Positions 11,317 through 21,113 of a stretch of 31,365 nt of DNA are shown one piece after another. The position numbers were made by a program, and so were the translations under genes. Position 1 is the stretch's first letter; the number at the start of each line of letters is the position of its first letter. Source of the DNA: a virus; IMG/VR virus record IMGVR_UViG_3300020478_000038, positions 1 through 31,365 of that record. One strand, 5' to 3'. Under the pieces are notes generated by a model. It was not told the DNA's origin. It saw only the letters and a list, made by a program, of their open reading frames with translations, and made no database searches.

Positions 11317-11450
11317 TCATTGATATCATATTGTTTTATGTGATCGTTATAGAATTTTTCTATATCAGATTTTTTAATTGTTTTAGAATCTAATTCTAAT
11401 TTACTTGTATTACCATTTTTATCAGTGTATACAATATTAGGTGTTGCCAT
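11313..11450 (-). CDS. 45-aa protein coupled to the halogenase-like gene
   Basis: ATG at 11450, 46 codons, with a TGA that overlaps the halogenase ATG. The peptide is hydrophilic, Lys/Asp/Asn-rich, with a YTDKNGN turn and a helical C-terminal half. It could be a small partner of the enzyme or simply a spacer gene. No family recognised. It begins 8 nt after the stop of the glycine-rich fibre protein. Confidence 0.6.
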   Translation of the reverse strand: MATPNIVYTDKNGNTSKLELDSKTIKKSDIEKFYNDHIKQYDINE

Positions 11451-11458
11451 AATTTTAA

Positions 11459-12466
11459 CTATTGATCAGTTGTAAGTGTGTTTGGATATTGACGTGAATC
11501 ACCTGGCCATATAATTCTTACACAGCCTCTACCACCTTGGTTTGAGCTTCCATGACCAGTAGTATAATCAGCACTACCACCACCATAGCCGCCGCTAGGA
11601 ACTCCTGTAGAAGTACTGTTATTTGTTGGGTAACCACCTGAGCCACCTTGACCAGCATCTCCTTCTGAATTAGCTGCAGGTTTTGCACCATCGCTTCCTT
11701 TACCAAATTTACCTGTACCACCTCCAGCACCAGCCATCAGAGCAGTAGCTTGACCTGATGTATTACCAGAAGAATTAACCCATGCACTATACCCACCTGC
11801 ACCACCGCCACTACTTGTTTCTGGGTTATCACCGTTAGCAGACCCAGCTACATATCCATAACCACCATTACCACCATCACCCTCATAACCAGCGCAACCG
11901 CCTCCTGCACCATAATAATTAGTTGTAGTACCCCAACTAGTGTGAGAAGCATATAAACCACCAGTCCCACCATGGTAAGTATTATAAGGGACACTACCTG
12001 AAATATTAGGATTATAGGAAACTTGACCACTAGCACCACCAACAAGACCTTGTAGATGGCGATCAGCAGCGTAAGCAACCATATCAAGACTTCGACTAGT
12101 ATTACTATTTGTTCCTTTAAAACGACTACCTACTTCCCATAGTTCATCGTTTTGGTAAGGAGTATTAGGGAAATTATCTTCTGTATCATAACCTCCACAA
12201 ACGTAGATGTTATATGTATCACCTGGATTTACTTCTATATCGTTTAACCAAGTTAGGCTACCACCTGCTCCTCCGTAGTAACCAACTTCTCCTTTACCAC
12301 CTCTACCTATACAAAGTACACTTATTGAAGTAACTCCAGCAGGAACTGTCCATGTAGTGTTATAGGTATTGACTGTGTTTGTAGCTCCTTCACCTGCTTC
12401 AAAAGTAACTTGTCCTGTTACTGTTCCACCAGCGCCTGCTCCTAATAGCATTTGTTGAAGAGACAT
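11459..12466 (-). CDS. Glycine-rich tail fibre tip / adhesin-like protein
   Basis: I start at the ATG 12466, which overlaps the TAA of the collagen-like fibre and has GGAGG nine bases upstream; the open frame extends 48 bp further. 335 aa. An N-terminal beta part has a TWTVPAGVTSISV strand typical of phage fibre proteins. Then comes a long Gly/Ser/Tyr/Asn-rich region with GGxGG repeats (polyglycine-helix style), as in receptor-binding tips of other phages. It probably binds the host surface together with the two upstream fibre proteins and is expected to vary fast. Confidence 0.8.
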   Translation of the reverse strand: MSLQQMLLGAGAGGTVTGQVTFEAGEGATNTVNTYNTTWTVPAGVTSISVLCIGRGGKGEVGYYGGAGGSLTWLNDIEVNPGDTYNIYVCGGYDTEDNFPNTPYQNDELWEVGSRFKGTNSNTSRSLDMVAYAADRHLQGLVGGASGQVSYNPNISGSVPYNTYHGGTGGLYASHTSWGTTTNYYGAGGGCAGYEGDGGNGGYGYVAGSANGDNPETSSGGGAGGYSAWVNSSGNTSGQATALMAGAGGGTGKFGKGSDGAKPAANSEGDAGQGGSGGYPTNNSTSTGVPSGGYGGGSADYTTGHGSSNQGGRGCVRIIWPGDSRQYPNTLTTDQ

Positions 12467-15400
12467 TAACTGAGTCCTCCACCTGAGATATAACATTGTG
12501 TCGCTGATGTCCACATAATAGTAGCCATTCCTCTTCCCGCAAGCGTACGGTTTCCTGTTGCTCCATCAGCAGAGTTGTACATAGTTACCCCAGAACCTTG
12601 TGTAATTGTTTGATCTGAACCACTATCGTTAATGATTGTCAGCATATCTCCAGAAGCAAAGGCTGGTGTCGCGTTAGAAATAGTTACTCCTGAGTCTGCT
12701 ATATGTACAGCCCTACCAGCATGATTACCGTTTGGTGTCCAATTACCACCTGACATGGTGATAATAGAAATAGACCTTACATCACCAAGATCATCATGTA
12801 GTTTTGTTGCTGTCAGTTTTCCTGTACTAGAATCAAAAGTTAAATTCGGTTGTGTTTTAGGAGCTAAATCACCAGTAGCATCAGTAAAGAACGCAACATT
12901 ACAAGAAGTATCTGATGTCTCAGAAGCAACTGTAATAGTTGTTGGAGTTGCAGCAGTCACAGTCTGCCAAGAGCAAGAACCGTCGCCATCTTCTCGGAGG
13001 AACTTAGTACCACCTGATTCTCCAGTTGAGAGAATCGCGGTTCCTTCTGGGGTAGAACTAACACTAGCCCACGTTAAACCACCAGTATTACCTGATTGTT
13101 TTTGTAGGAATTGTCCATCACTACCAGCATTACTAATTTTTAAATTAGCTTCATCAACTGTATCATCAGTTATAACTGTTGCTCCATCAGCAGTAGAAGT
13201 TACTTCTCCACTGTGGTTTGGGTGAGAATAGTTGTTAGCACTAGTAGCTATACCTGAAAGTTTTGTTTTCTCTGCATCTGTATATGCATTTGTATCTGAC
13301 TCTGCTTCATAAGCTGTTTTTATTTCTGCACCAGTTTGATCAGCCGTAGCACTAGTCTCAATACCATTTAACTTAGTATGATCAGCATCAGTAAATGTAT
13401 TAGAATCACTAGCTGCCTCTACTGCTGTAGCTATTTGTGCAGCTGTTATAGCTCCTGTATTACCGTTAACACTTAAGACAGCATCAGTAGGTGTTCTAAG
13501 TAACGTATAGTCAGCCATAGAATTAGCTGTACCTCCGTTATGAACATACGATTTGTTCTCGTCAGTTCTAACGACTACATCACCTTCTTGTGCAGTTAAA
13601 GCTAATTGAGCAGACTCGTTTGCAGCCTCCTGTACTGTTGTAAGTGCAACTGCATTAACAGAGAATTGAGTACCAGTTAGTGTTAAACCTGTACCAGCTG
13701 TATACGTTGTATTTGTATCAGTAGGTGTAGCCCATGTTAGCCCACCTGTATTACCAGATTGAGCAGACAAGAACTGACCATTTGTAGGTGCATTACTTAC
13801 TTTAAGATTAGCTTCGTCTACAACATTGTCTATAATTACTGTAGCTCCATCAGCAGTTGATGTTACTTCACCTGTATGGTTTGGATGTGCATAAGGAGTT
13901 GTCCATGATAAATTATTTGATCCATCAGTTTTTAAAATCTGATTTGCAGATCCATCACTACTTGGAAACTCCATACCACTTAATACAACATGACCTGAAC
14001 CATGTGGAGTGATGTTTATATTTGCATTACCTGAAGGAGATATAATTGATTTATTATTAACACTTAAATTACCACCAAGTTCAGGTGTGGTATCTTCAAG
14101 TAATTCTGTAATTCCAGATTGAGTTAAGCTAGATGCTGTAGCAAACGATAAGACACCATTACCATCTGTTTTTAATATCTCATTAGCATTACCATCAGTA
14201 GGTAGTTGATAAGTAACATTAGAAGATAATGAAGATGGTGCTTTTAAAGCTATATAATTACTACCATTTGCAGTCTCTTCACTTACTCTTACTTCCTTAC
14301 CGTTCTTAACAGTTACGTGTTCATCAAGATTTACTGAACCTGTAAATGTCTCACCAGCTATAGATGCATATCTGGTTTCTGATGTATTAGCAAAGTATCT
14401 TTTCCATTTCCAACTAGAACTACCAGTCGTTGTGTATTGAAGTCTTACAGTTAAACCTGAATCACCTACAAAGCCAGAAGGCATTCCTGACATAGGTGTA
14501 AAGGATTCAATACCAGTAGAATCAGTAACCTCTACTCCAGTACCATTTGTAGGGTTAGTAACAGCTACTGCTGTAGCACCTGTACCACCACCTCCACTAA
14601 ATGCAACTGTTGCACCAGCTGAATATCCTGAACCAGCAGCTGTAATAGTAACACCAGTAACAGCACCTGCATTTATAGTAGCTGTAGCTGTCGCACCTGA
14701 ACCTGAAGACCCAGAAGAATTAGTGATAGTTACAGTAGGAGCACTAGAATAACCTGAACCACCAGCTGTAAGTGATATACTACTAACTACAAAATTAGGT
14801 ATAGCATTTTTATTAGCTACTGTATTATAAATAATCTCACTATCTGCTTTCGGAACATTAACCCAGTTAACACCATTATATTCTAATTTATCTAATGCAC
14901 TAGGACTAGCTAAAACTACGTCTGTCAATGTACCCATTGTAGTGGCTACACCTGATGGACCCTGTAGACCTGTTGGACCTTGTAAACCTTGTGGTCCTGT
15001 TGAACCTGCTGGTCCAGTATCACCTTTTGCACCCGCTGGTCCTGCTGGACCTTGTGGACCTGTCGGACCTGTAGCACCTGCTGGTCCAGCTGCACCTGCT
15101 GCACCTGTAGCACCAGTTGTACCTTGAGCACCTGCTGCACCTGTAGCACCTGTTGCACCTGTTGCACCAGCAAGTGCTCCTACATTCATCCATGCAGTAC
15201 CACTATAAGCCCAACAATTATTATCACTAGCTTTCCATAGATCCCCTTGTGTTGGGTTTGGTGCAGTAGTACTATTTGGTGCTCCTGTGTAGGCATAAGT
15301 TCCAAGAAGTCTCAGACCTGTACCTTGATCACCTTTTGGACCTGCTACACCTTGTGGTCCTGCTGGACCCGCTTGTCCTTGTGGACCTTGTTCACCTTGT

Positions 15401-15657
15401 GGTCCTCTCTCACCTTTTACACCTTGTGTACCTTGTGTTCCTTGTGTACCTTGTGGTCCTTGAGCACCTTGAGCACCTGCAGCTCCTGTTGGACCAGCTG
15501 GACCTTGTATACCTCTATCACCTTGTGGTCCCTTCATTGTTCCAGAAGGGTTAGTTATTGCTCCTTCTAGTTCTTGGAGTTGTAGTTGTATTTCAGTAAA
15601 GTTTTCATTCAGTGCATCTGCTCTTATAGCATTGCCTGGATTAAATGAATTTGTCAT
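12466..15657 (-). CDS. Collagen-like long tail fibre, 1063 aa
   Basis: Two blocks of Gly-X-Y triplets (residues about 43-113 and 164-237) form collagen-like trimer rods, separated by a small globular patch with [15 protein letters not shown] (139-153). Next is a GSGYxSAPTVTI / GATATA beta module (293-367), then a long beta-repeat region. Two copies of a [18 protein letters not shown] unit of about 55 aa lie there and are nearly identical. The C-terminus has a [19 protein letters not shown]-type beta strand set. It is a structural fibre or spike following the T7-type gp17 homologue. The GTx/GCx repeats generate false open frames on the plus strand. Confidence 0.92.
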   Translation of the reverse strand: MTNSFNPGNAIRADALNENFTEIQLQLQELEGAITNPSGTMKGPQGDRGIQGPAGPTGAAGAQGAQGPQGTQGTQGTQGVKGERGPQGEQGPQGQAGPAGPQGVAGPKGDQGTGLRLLGTYAYTGAPNSTTAPNPTQGDLWKASDNNCWAYSGTAWMNVGALAGATGATGATGAAGAQGTTGATGAAGAAGPAGATGPTGPQGPAGPAGAKGDTGPAGSTGPQGLQGPTGLQGPSGVATTMGTLTDVVLASPSALDKLEYNGVNWVNVPKADSEIIYNTVANKNAIPNFVVSSISLTAGGSGYSSAPTVTITNSSGSSGSGATATATINAGAVTGVTITAAGSGYSAGATVAFSGGGGTGATAVAVTNPTNGTGVEVTDSTGIESFTPMSGMPSGFVGDSGLTVRLQYTTTGSSSWKWKRYFANTSETRYASIAGETFTGSVNLDEHVTVKNGKEVRVSEETANGSNYIALKAPSSLSSNVTYQLPTDGNANEILKTDGNGVLSFATASSLTQSGITELLEDTTPELGGNLSVNNKSIISPSGNANINITPHGSGHVVLSGMEFPSSDGSANQILKTDGSNNLSWTTPYAHPNHTGEVTSTADGATVIIDNVVDEANLKVSNAPTNGQFLSAQSGNTGGLTWATPTDTNTTYTAGTGLTLTGTQFSVNAVALTTVQEAANESAQLALTAQEGDVVVRTDENKSYVHNGGTANSMADYTLLRTPTDAVLSVNGNTGAITAAQIATAVEAASDSNTFTDADHTKLNGIETSATADQTGAEIKTAYEAESDTNAYTDAEKTKLSGIATSANNYSHPNHSGEVTSTADGATVITDDTVDEANLKISNAGSDGQFLQKQSGNTGGLTWASVSSTPEGTAILSTGESGGTKFLREDGDGSCSWQTVTAATPTTITVASETSDTSCNVAFFTDATGDLAPKTQPNLTFDSSTGKLTATKLHDDLGDVRSISIITMSGGNWTPNGNHAGRAVHIADSGVTISNATPAFASGDMLTIINDSGSDQTITQGSGVTMYNSADGATGNRTLAGRGMATIMWTSATQCYISGGGLS

Positions 15658-15678
15658 GTTGTTATAAGAGTTAAATAC

Positions 15679-17214
15679 CTATGATTGAATGTCTATTGAT
15701 TTTGAAGTTCCATCCCATGATGCCTCTACCGTTTTATCCTCACCTGGAGAGTTACTAAATTCCCATTTACCAGATATAGAAGCACTATCTGCTATTTGTT
15801 TTGAATTAAATTTAAAACCAGGCTGTTGACATAAACCAACACCATTTACACTTAAACCACCTATATGTGGAACTGCTGGACCTATACCGTAACTTTGAGC
15901 AGTGCTAGGTACTCCAGTTAAAGAACTACCACTCTGCCATGGAGAAGCTTCTTGTAAATGGTTATTACCTATACCAAGATCATAAAAATATGGTCCCATA
16001 TGATGTACAGCTAGAAACCAACCGTTGCTTGTGCAAACTGATGGATCATTTATTTGTAGAAATCCATCAGTTTTGTTTGCTGAAAAATCGTTATATTTAT
16101 ACCAATCTGTAGTCCATGGTCCCTGTGGAACATCATTTGCAGGTGTGGTATGCCAGACATTACCAAAGGCATTTAGATGTTCTTTTTCAGCAAATTTTAC
16201 GATACCTGAACCTACCCATCTAGCATACTCATATTGAGTTGTATCTACAGGTTGTGTACATCTTAATGAGTACTGCCAAGCAGAACTTGATGAACCTGTT
16301 TCAATAGTTATATAAGCTGAATCCGTAGGTTTGTTAATTATAAATGCAGTTGGTGTGTTTGCATTAACAGTATGAGTGGCGGTATTTCCATTAGGAAAGG
16401 TATGAACAAATGTCTGACCTGCGGGAGGACTAGTAGCTGTTAAAGATAAAACACCATGACCACTACCTATATTATGTAATTTAGCAGTTGACGTTGTACC
16501 TATTTCAGCTTTCTCACCACAATTACTTGATTCTAATATTGAAGTATCTTCAAATTCTGGAGTACTACCGTTGAATTCAGAACAAAGACCATCTGGAGGT
16601 CCACAACCGATACATTTAACTCTTATGCTTAATTTATTATCTTTTAAAGTATCGTCAATTTTTAGAGATGTTGTTCTATCTTCTCCACGTAGTTCAGTAG
16701 ATCTTACTAAAGTTGCTGAACCTCCTGTTCTTGGGGTCTTATACCAATTAACATTAGCACCTTGAATACATGGAGATGTATAAGTAATAGTATCTCCAGT
16801 TTTAAAAGGTCTAAGTGGATCATCTCTATCATCAACAAGTATGCCTGGGGTTCCATCAGTCTCTCCTCTAGTACCATCGTCAGTATCTGGATCTGGTATA
16901 GGGTCAAATTTATTAGTTAATTCTGTACCACAAGCTAAAGTACATCTTCTAATTCTAATCTTAGGTTGTGTATCTGATATCTTCTTAGGTGCAATTTCAA
17001 ATTCAATCGTATTCTCATTGATGAATGTATAAGTACCACCTTCGTATTGTTTTATCCATTTATTTTTATTGTTATCAAATAATTCAACAATTACGTGTTT
17101 CTTCTCTTTATAAGGAAATGGAAAATAATATCTAGTTGTATGACCATCTCCATAAAAGAGAACCTTAACTCGACCTGCTCGGCCAAGCCAGGTTTTATTA
17201 ATTTGAGATGGCAT
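15679..17214 (-). CDS. Tail fibre protein with T7 gp17-type N-terminus
   Basis: 511 aa. Residues 1 to about 95 match the T7 tail-fibre N-terminal domain that docks the fibre onto the tail (VLFYGDGHTTRYYFPFPY, GTYTFINENTIEFEIAPK, then an IRIRR strand). After a Asp/Pro-rich linker (about 103-130) the body has Ig-like beta segments with paired cysteines. The C-terminal 200 residues are Trp/Tyr/His-rich and probably receptor binding. Its start overlaps the end of the gp16-like gene by one base. Confidence 0.9.
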   Translation of the reverse strand: MPSQINKTWLGRAGRVKVLFYGDGHTTRYYFPFPYKEKKHVIVELFDNNKNKWIKQYEGGTYTFINENTIEFEIAPKKISDTQPKIRIRRCTLACGTELTNKFDPIPDPDTDDGTRGETDGTPGILVDDRDDPLRPFKTGDTITYTSPCIQGANVNWYKTPRTGGSATLVRSTELRGEDRTTSLKIDDTLKDNKLSIRVKCIGCGPPDGLCSEFNGSTPEFEDTSILESSNCGEKAEIGTTSTAKLHNIGSGHGVLSLTATSPPAGQTFVHTFPNGNTATHTVNANTPTAFIINKPTDSAYITIETGSSSSAWQYSLRCTQPVDTTQYEYARWVGSGIVKFAEKEHLNAFGNVWHTTPANDVPQGPWTTDWYKYNDFSANKTDGFLQINDPSVCTSNGWFLAVHHMGPYFYDLGIGNNHLQEASPWQSGSSLTGVPSTAQSYGIGPAVPHIGGLSVNGVGLCQQPGFKFNSKQIADSASISGKWEFSNSPGEDKTVEASWDGTSKSIDIQS

Positions 17215-20200
17215 TAATGATTCCTCCTAGGGTCTAATAGTTGTTCAACAAATTCAGATGTACGTTTTAAACTGTCAGCTTCTTTTTGTTTAATTAAGAT
17301 AGTCTCGTCATATAAAGCTTTTACTTCTGGATCGTTAAGTATCGATGACCAACCTAGTTGTCTATGCTCTTCAAAGAGTTGTTTGATTTGCTTGTTATGG
17401 TAGTAAGATTTACCAGGATCTTTATCAAATTCACCATTCTTCATATCCTTTTGCATCTCATTAATAGAGTTAAGGATTTGTTTGTTCTTAGATAGTTTGA
17501 TTAATCTATCTTCTAAACTCTTACCATTTACTCTTGAGTCACCAATAGCTTTTTGGAATTTAGACCTAATGTCATTCTCTTCTCTAAGACTTAGCCTTAT
17601 ACCGTTAACACTTGGTGCAGATAAGGTAGATGTTCTTTCATCAAAGTTACTTTGTTTAAGTAGCCATACTGCTTTAGTGTTTCCAGTTGTCACTGCAAAT
17701 GGAGTAACAGCATCAATCATCCTTAGTAGTGGAAATCTACTGCCTGCTGGATTACCATTAAGAATATTGTATTTCTTAGGTAGTGGATCTTTAGCTAGGT
17801 ATTCAGAAGATAAGTTTCTATTTCTAATTGTATCTCTGATATCACTATTCAGTTCCCTCATATAAGGGTTGATGGTTCTGCCTAATGCATTTCTAGCACC
17901 AGCTAAAGGTACAAAATCATTTGCAATACCACCTACGATCTTCTCAAGTTGTCCTGGTCTCATCTTAAAGACATCAACCATCTGGTTAAGACCAGTCATC
18001 ATTGACTTGTTAGTGATTGAACCAGCTACGATTAATGGAATTGTCTGGAATCTTTGATCAGCCCACTCTGGACCCATTAGATACATGTTATCGCCTATAT
18101 CAGCAACAGCCTTACCTAATGTATTAAACGGCTCAAGTAGATCTACATTGACTCCTAAATCTCCAAACCACATCTTATTACGTTGCCATCCTGCATCTTC
18201 CCATGACTTTCTGATAGTTGTATCAGCAGGACCATCACCAGATAGTTCACCTGCTAGGTACTTATCAATAAATAGTTTAGTAAATACAGTTCCTGTGATA
18301 AGTCTACCTTGCCACATCTGTTGAGCATTGCGTAATTCATCAACATTCGTAATACCGTATTTAGCTAGATCTTTAATGTTATCTGGTTTAGCCATAAATA
18401 CACTTCTCATCTCCTTATGGAGTAGTGATATTCCTGGCATTCTTTTTGTATCTAGAATGAAATCATTAATACTTGGTCTGATGAAGTTAAAGAATGGTAC
18501 TAATTGAGGAAATCTATTAAATGCAGATTGTAAGGTTGCTAATCTGTCACCAAGACCATTCATTAAAGTTGATTCTTTGAATTGATAGTCAAGGAAAGCA
18601 TCTTTTGTGGTATCTATATCACCATTTTCATCAAGTAATTTGCTGTAGTAATGATCCTCAGCTCTCTTTAAAACCTCTGGTGTGACCTCAGAGATCTCAT
18701 TTCTAGCTTCTTTCTCTAGTGCATCAATAAAGGCTAACTCTCTTGCTCTTGCTCTTGATTGAATAACAGCATGTGCATCGTCAGCTGCAGCTAAAGTTCT
18801 ACTACTCCAACCTGCAATATTACTCTTTTGGATCTTATCTAATATGTGAGCAAATCCCGAAGCTAGTTTGTCAGAGAAATTACCTCTCTGTTCAGTCCAT
18901 GCATCATAGACTTTCCAATCAAAGTCTTTATGATTCCTAGTGCTATATCTATTTTTTATTGTTGTTACATCACTAGAGAAGTAAGAATTCATCTTACTCA
19001 TCATGGTATCCCAAGCCTCTGGTAATACCTCATACATACGTTTGAACTTTGCAAGTTGGATTCTTGCAGCTCTGGTATCACCTGTTCTACCAGCTCTTAT
19101 ACCAGCACCTAATAAGGTTTCAAACTGTGTTAGATAACTGTTAAATCCAGTACCCCATAGAGCACGTTGTGGTGTTTTTGGACTAGATAATCTTGAATGA
19201 ATCAAGATACCTTGCATATCTCTAATGATCTGTCCAGTTCTAGTCTTTCCTTTAATCTCTCCACCACGTAATAACTTACGCATGTAAGAGTCTAAGTCCA
19301 TCCATGTTTGGATCTCATCAGCTTGAGAGAAGATCTCTAGTATTCCATTAGCTAATTCTTTAGATTCACTTTCTTTCATGAACTTATTCATTAGCTCAAC
19401 ACTAGCCTTAGTTTCACCATGGATATCAGCTAATCTCTTAGCTACATCCGCATCAGAAACAGTCATACCTTTTCTCATCTTCCGACCCATAACACCCCAT
19501 AGGTATCGGCTCTTCTTGACGTTTCCTAATCCAATAACTAACTTATCTCCTATCTTTTTCATAGGACCATCAACTGCAAAGACATCTCCAAAGTTGTTGA
19601 TCTCTCTAGCAGCTAATGCATGATCTCTTAGGTTTTTAAATAAAGCACTGTTTACTAAATCAGCAGCTAATAGGTTTTCACCTGCAGCCCATATCTCATA
19701 ACCACTTAGCTTATCCTTACTTAATTCTTCAAGTGGACCCCAGAACTCATCAGCACTCATTTCTTGCCAATTCCTACCCATCATTTCTTTGTAACGTTGG
19801 TAGGCTGGTTCAAAGTATTCTCTAAATGATTTGTTAGCTGCTTTAGCTTCCGCTTTTATCTCTTGAAGTCTTGCATCAGTAAATAACTCCTTACCCATCT
19901 TCTCTAGCTCTTCAATTGGCATCCCATTTTCCGTAGACATGCGATGTAATTGAGCAGCTGTTAGTGGTGAGTCAGTTGAACCTCCCTTAGCACTTGGATC
20001 AGTATCAATTTGATTTAATTGTCTATGTATCTCAGCTGGTGGAGCTGTTGAAGTAGGACTACCTTGCCATGGATCTGCAAAAGGCTTGTTCTTATGTCCT
20101 CTGAATTCAGTAGTAGGTTGCTTAGGTTTTGGAGTTGTACCCTCTGGTAAAGCTCCAGCTGTTGTTGTTCCTGTTATATCTGGTTTATCAGGTACAACAT

Positions 20201-21101
20201 CAACATCAACTGTTTGACCACCTAGCTGTCTATCAATACTTAAGATACGCTCTTCAACAAGTTCTTGTTGTCCAGCTTCTTTTATTTGAGCATCAACATT
20301 AGCTTTCCTTGCAGCTGCTATCTCATCTCCTTTTGGTAAGTTACCAGCTCTATTCCAGATAATTCCAATCAATGTATCCAGACCTTTCTCTAGATACATC
20401 TCTTCTAAGATATTCTTGAATTTCTTAAATAAAGGATGATCTGTATCTTTAGTAGCGAATGGTCCGAGAACAACATCCATAAATGGAGCTTTCTCTACAA
20501 TCTCTGCAGATAAACTATCTCCATCAGTGTAGGTAGATGTTGCAGCTACTAGACCAGTTGTTGCTAATCCTCCAGCTGCAGGTACACCAGCTGTTCCAGC
20601 AACTACTGCTGCAGGTACACCAAGTGTTCCATAGTGAACTACACCCTCAGTAAATTTACCCCACCAAGTTCTAACGATTGGATCTTCTACATTCTTGAGA
20701 GGATCCCAATCAGGTGTATAACCTTTAGATGGATCAATATCCTCTCCACGAGCTGCATCATATAGACGTTCAGGTAAAGTTAAGATTGAATCAATAGCAC
20801 CAATAGCACCTTTTTGAATAGCTGCACCGTATTCTTCACCTGCATCTGCGAGGTTGTAATCCTTTGGATCTTTCTCTAGACGTGTTTTGTAAACCTCCTT
20901 TCTTTCTTCTTTAGTGCCAAACTTGTTTAGAGTTTCATCTATGTCAGCAACCATCTCACCAGCTTCAGTAATCATGTTCTGTAAGCTGGCTTGTTGCTCT
21001 ACCTGTTCTGCACTTTCTTCAGCTGCTATTTGTTGCTCTATATAGTTGGCACGCTCCATTGCGCCCAAGTTTGGACCCGTGGGTTCCGTGTTTGTAGGCA
21101 T
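17214..21101 (-). CDS. Large internal virion protein (T7 gp16 position)
   Basis: 1295 aa, similar in size to T7 gp16 (1318). The position directly before the fibre gene fits the ejectosome protein that enters the host envelope first. The N-terminal 110 residues are acidic and helical. A hydrophobic Ala/Gly/Val/Pro segment (about 150-185) could contact membrane. The rest is helical. I do not see the lytic transglycosylase motif that T7 gp16 carries at its N-terminus, so wall opening may rely on another protein. Confidence 0.88.
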   Translation of the reverse strand: MPTNTEPTGPNLGAMERANYIEQQIAAEESAEQVEQQASLQNMITEAGEMVADIDETLNKFGTKEERKEVYKTRLEKDPKDYNLADAGEEYGAAIQKGAIGAIDSILTLPERLYDAARGEDIDPSKGYTPDWDPLKNVEDPIVRTWWGKFTEGVVHYGTLGVPAAVVAGTAGVPAAGGLATTGLVAATSTYTDGDSLSAEIVEKAPFMDVVLGPFATKDTDHPLFKKFKNILEEMYLEKGLDTLIGIIWNRAGNLPKGDEIAAARKANVDAQIKEAGQQELVEERILSIDRQLGGQTVDVDVVPDKPDITGTTTAGALPEGTTPKPKQPTTEFRGHKNKPFADPWQGSPTSTAPPAEIHRQLNQIDTDPSAKGGSTDSPLTAAQLHRMSTENGMPIEELEKMGKELFTDARLQEIKAEAKAANKSFREYFEPAYQRYKEMMGRNWQEMSADEFWGPLEELSKDKLSGYEIWAAGENLLAADLVNSALFKNLRDHALAAREINNFGDVFAVDGPMKKIGDKLVIGLGNVKKSRYLWGVMGRKMRKGMTVSDADVAKRLADIHGETKASVELMNKFMKESESKELANGILEIFSQADEIQTWMDLDSYMRKLLRGGEIKGKTRTGQIIRDMQGILIHSRLSSPKTPQRALWGTGFNSYLTQFETLLGAGIRAGRTGDTRAARIQLAKFKRMYEVLPEAWDTMMSKMNSYFSSDVTTIKNRYSTRNHKDFDWKVYDAWTEQRGNFSDKLASGFAHILDKIQKSNIAGWSSRTLAAADDAHAVIQSRARARELAFIDALEKEARNEISEVTPEVLKRAEDHYYSKLLDENGDIDTTKDAFLDYQFKESTLMNGLGDRLATLQSAFNRFPQLVPFFNFIRPSINDFILDTKRMPGISLLHKEMRSVFMAKPDNIKDLAKYGITNVDELRNAQQMWQGRLITGTVFTKLFIDKYLAGELSGDGPADTTIRKSWEDAGWQRNKMWFGDLGVNVDLLEPFNTLGKAVADIGDNMYLMGPEWADQRFQTIPLIVAGSITNKSMMTGLNQMVDVFKMRPGQLEKIVGGIANDFVPLAGARNALGRTINPYMRELNSDIRDTIRNRNLSSEYLAKDPLPKKYNILNGNPAGSRFPLLRMIDAVTPFAVTTGNTKAVWLLKQSNFDERTSTLSAPSVNGIRLSLREENDIRSKFQKAIGDSRVNGKSLEDRLIKLSKNKQILNSINEMQKDMKNGEFDKDPGKSYYHNKQIKQLFEEHRQLGWSSILNDPEVKALYDETILIKQKEADSLKRTSEFVEQLLDPRRNH

Positions 21102-21113
21102 AATTCTATTTGG

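Noticed and set aside
14942-15570. Several plus-strand open frames of Gly/Pro- or Cys/Thr-rich sequence
   Set aside because: They are mirror images of the collagen-like Gly-X-Y codon repeats of the minus-strand fibre gene; low-complexity shadows.
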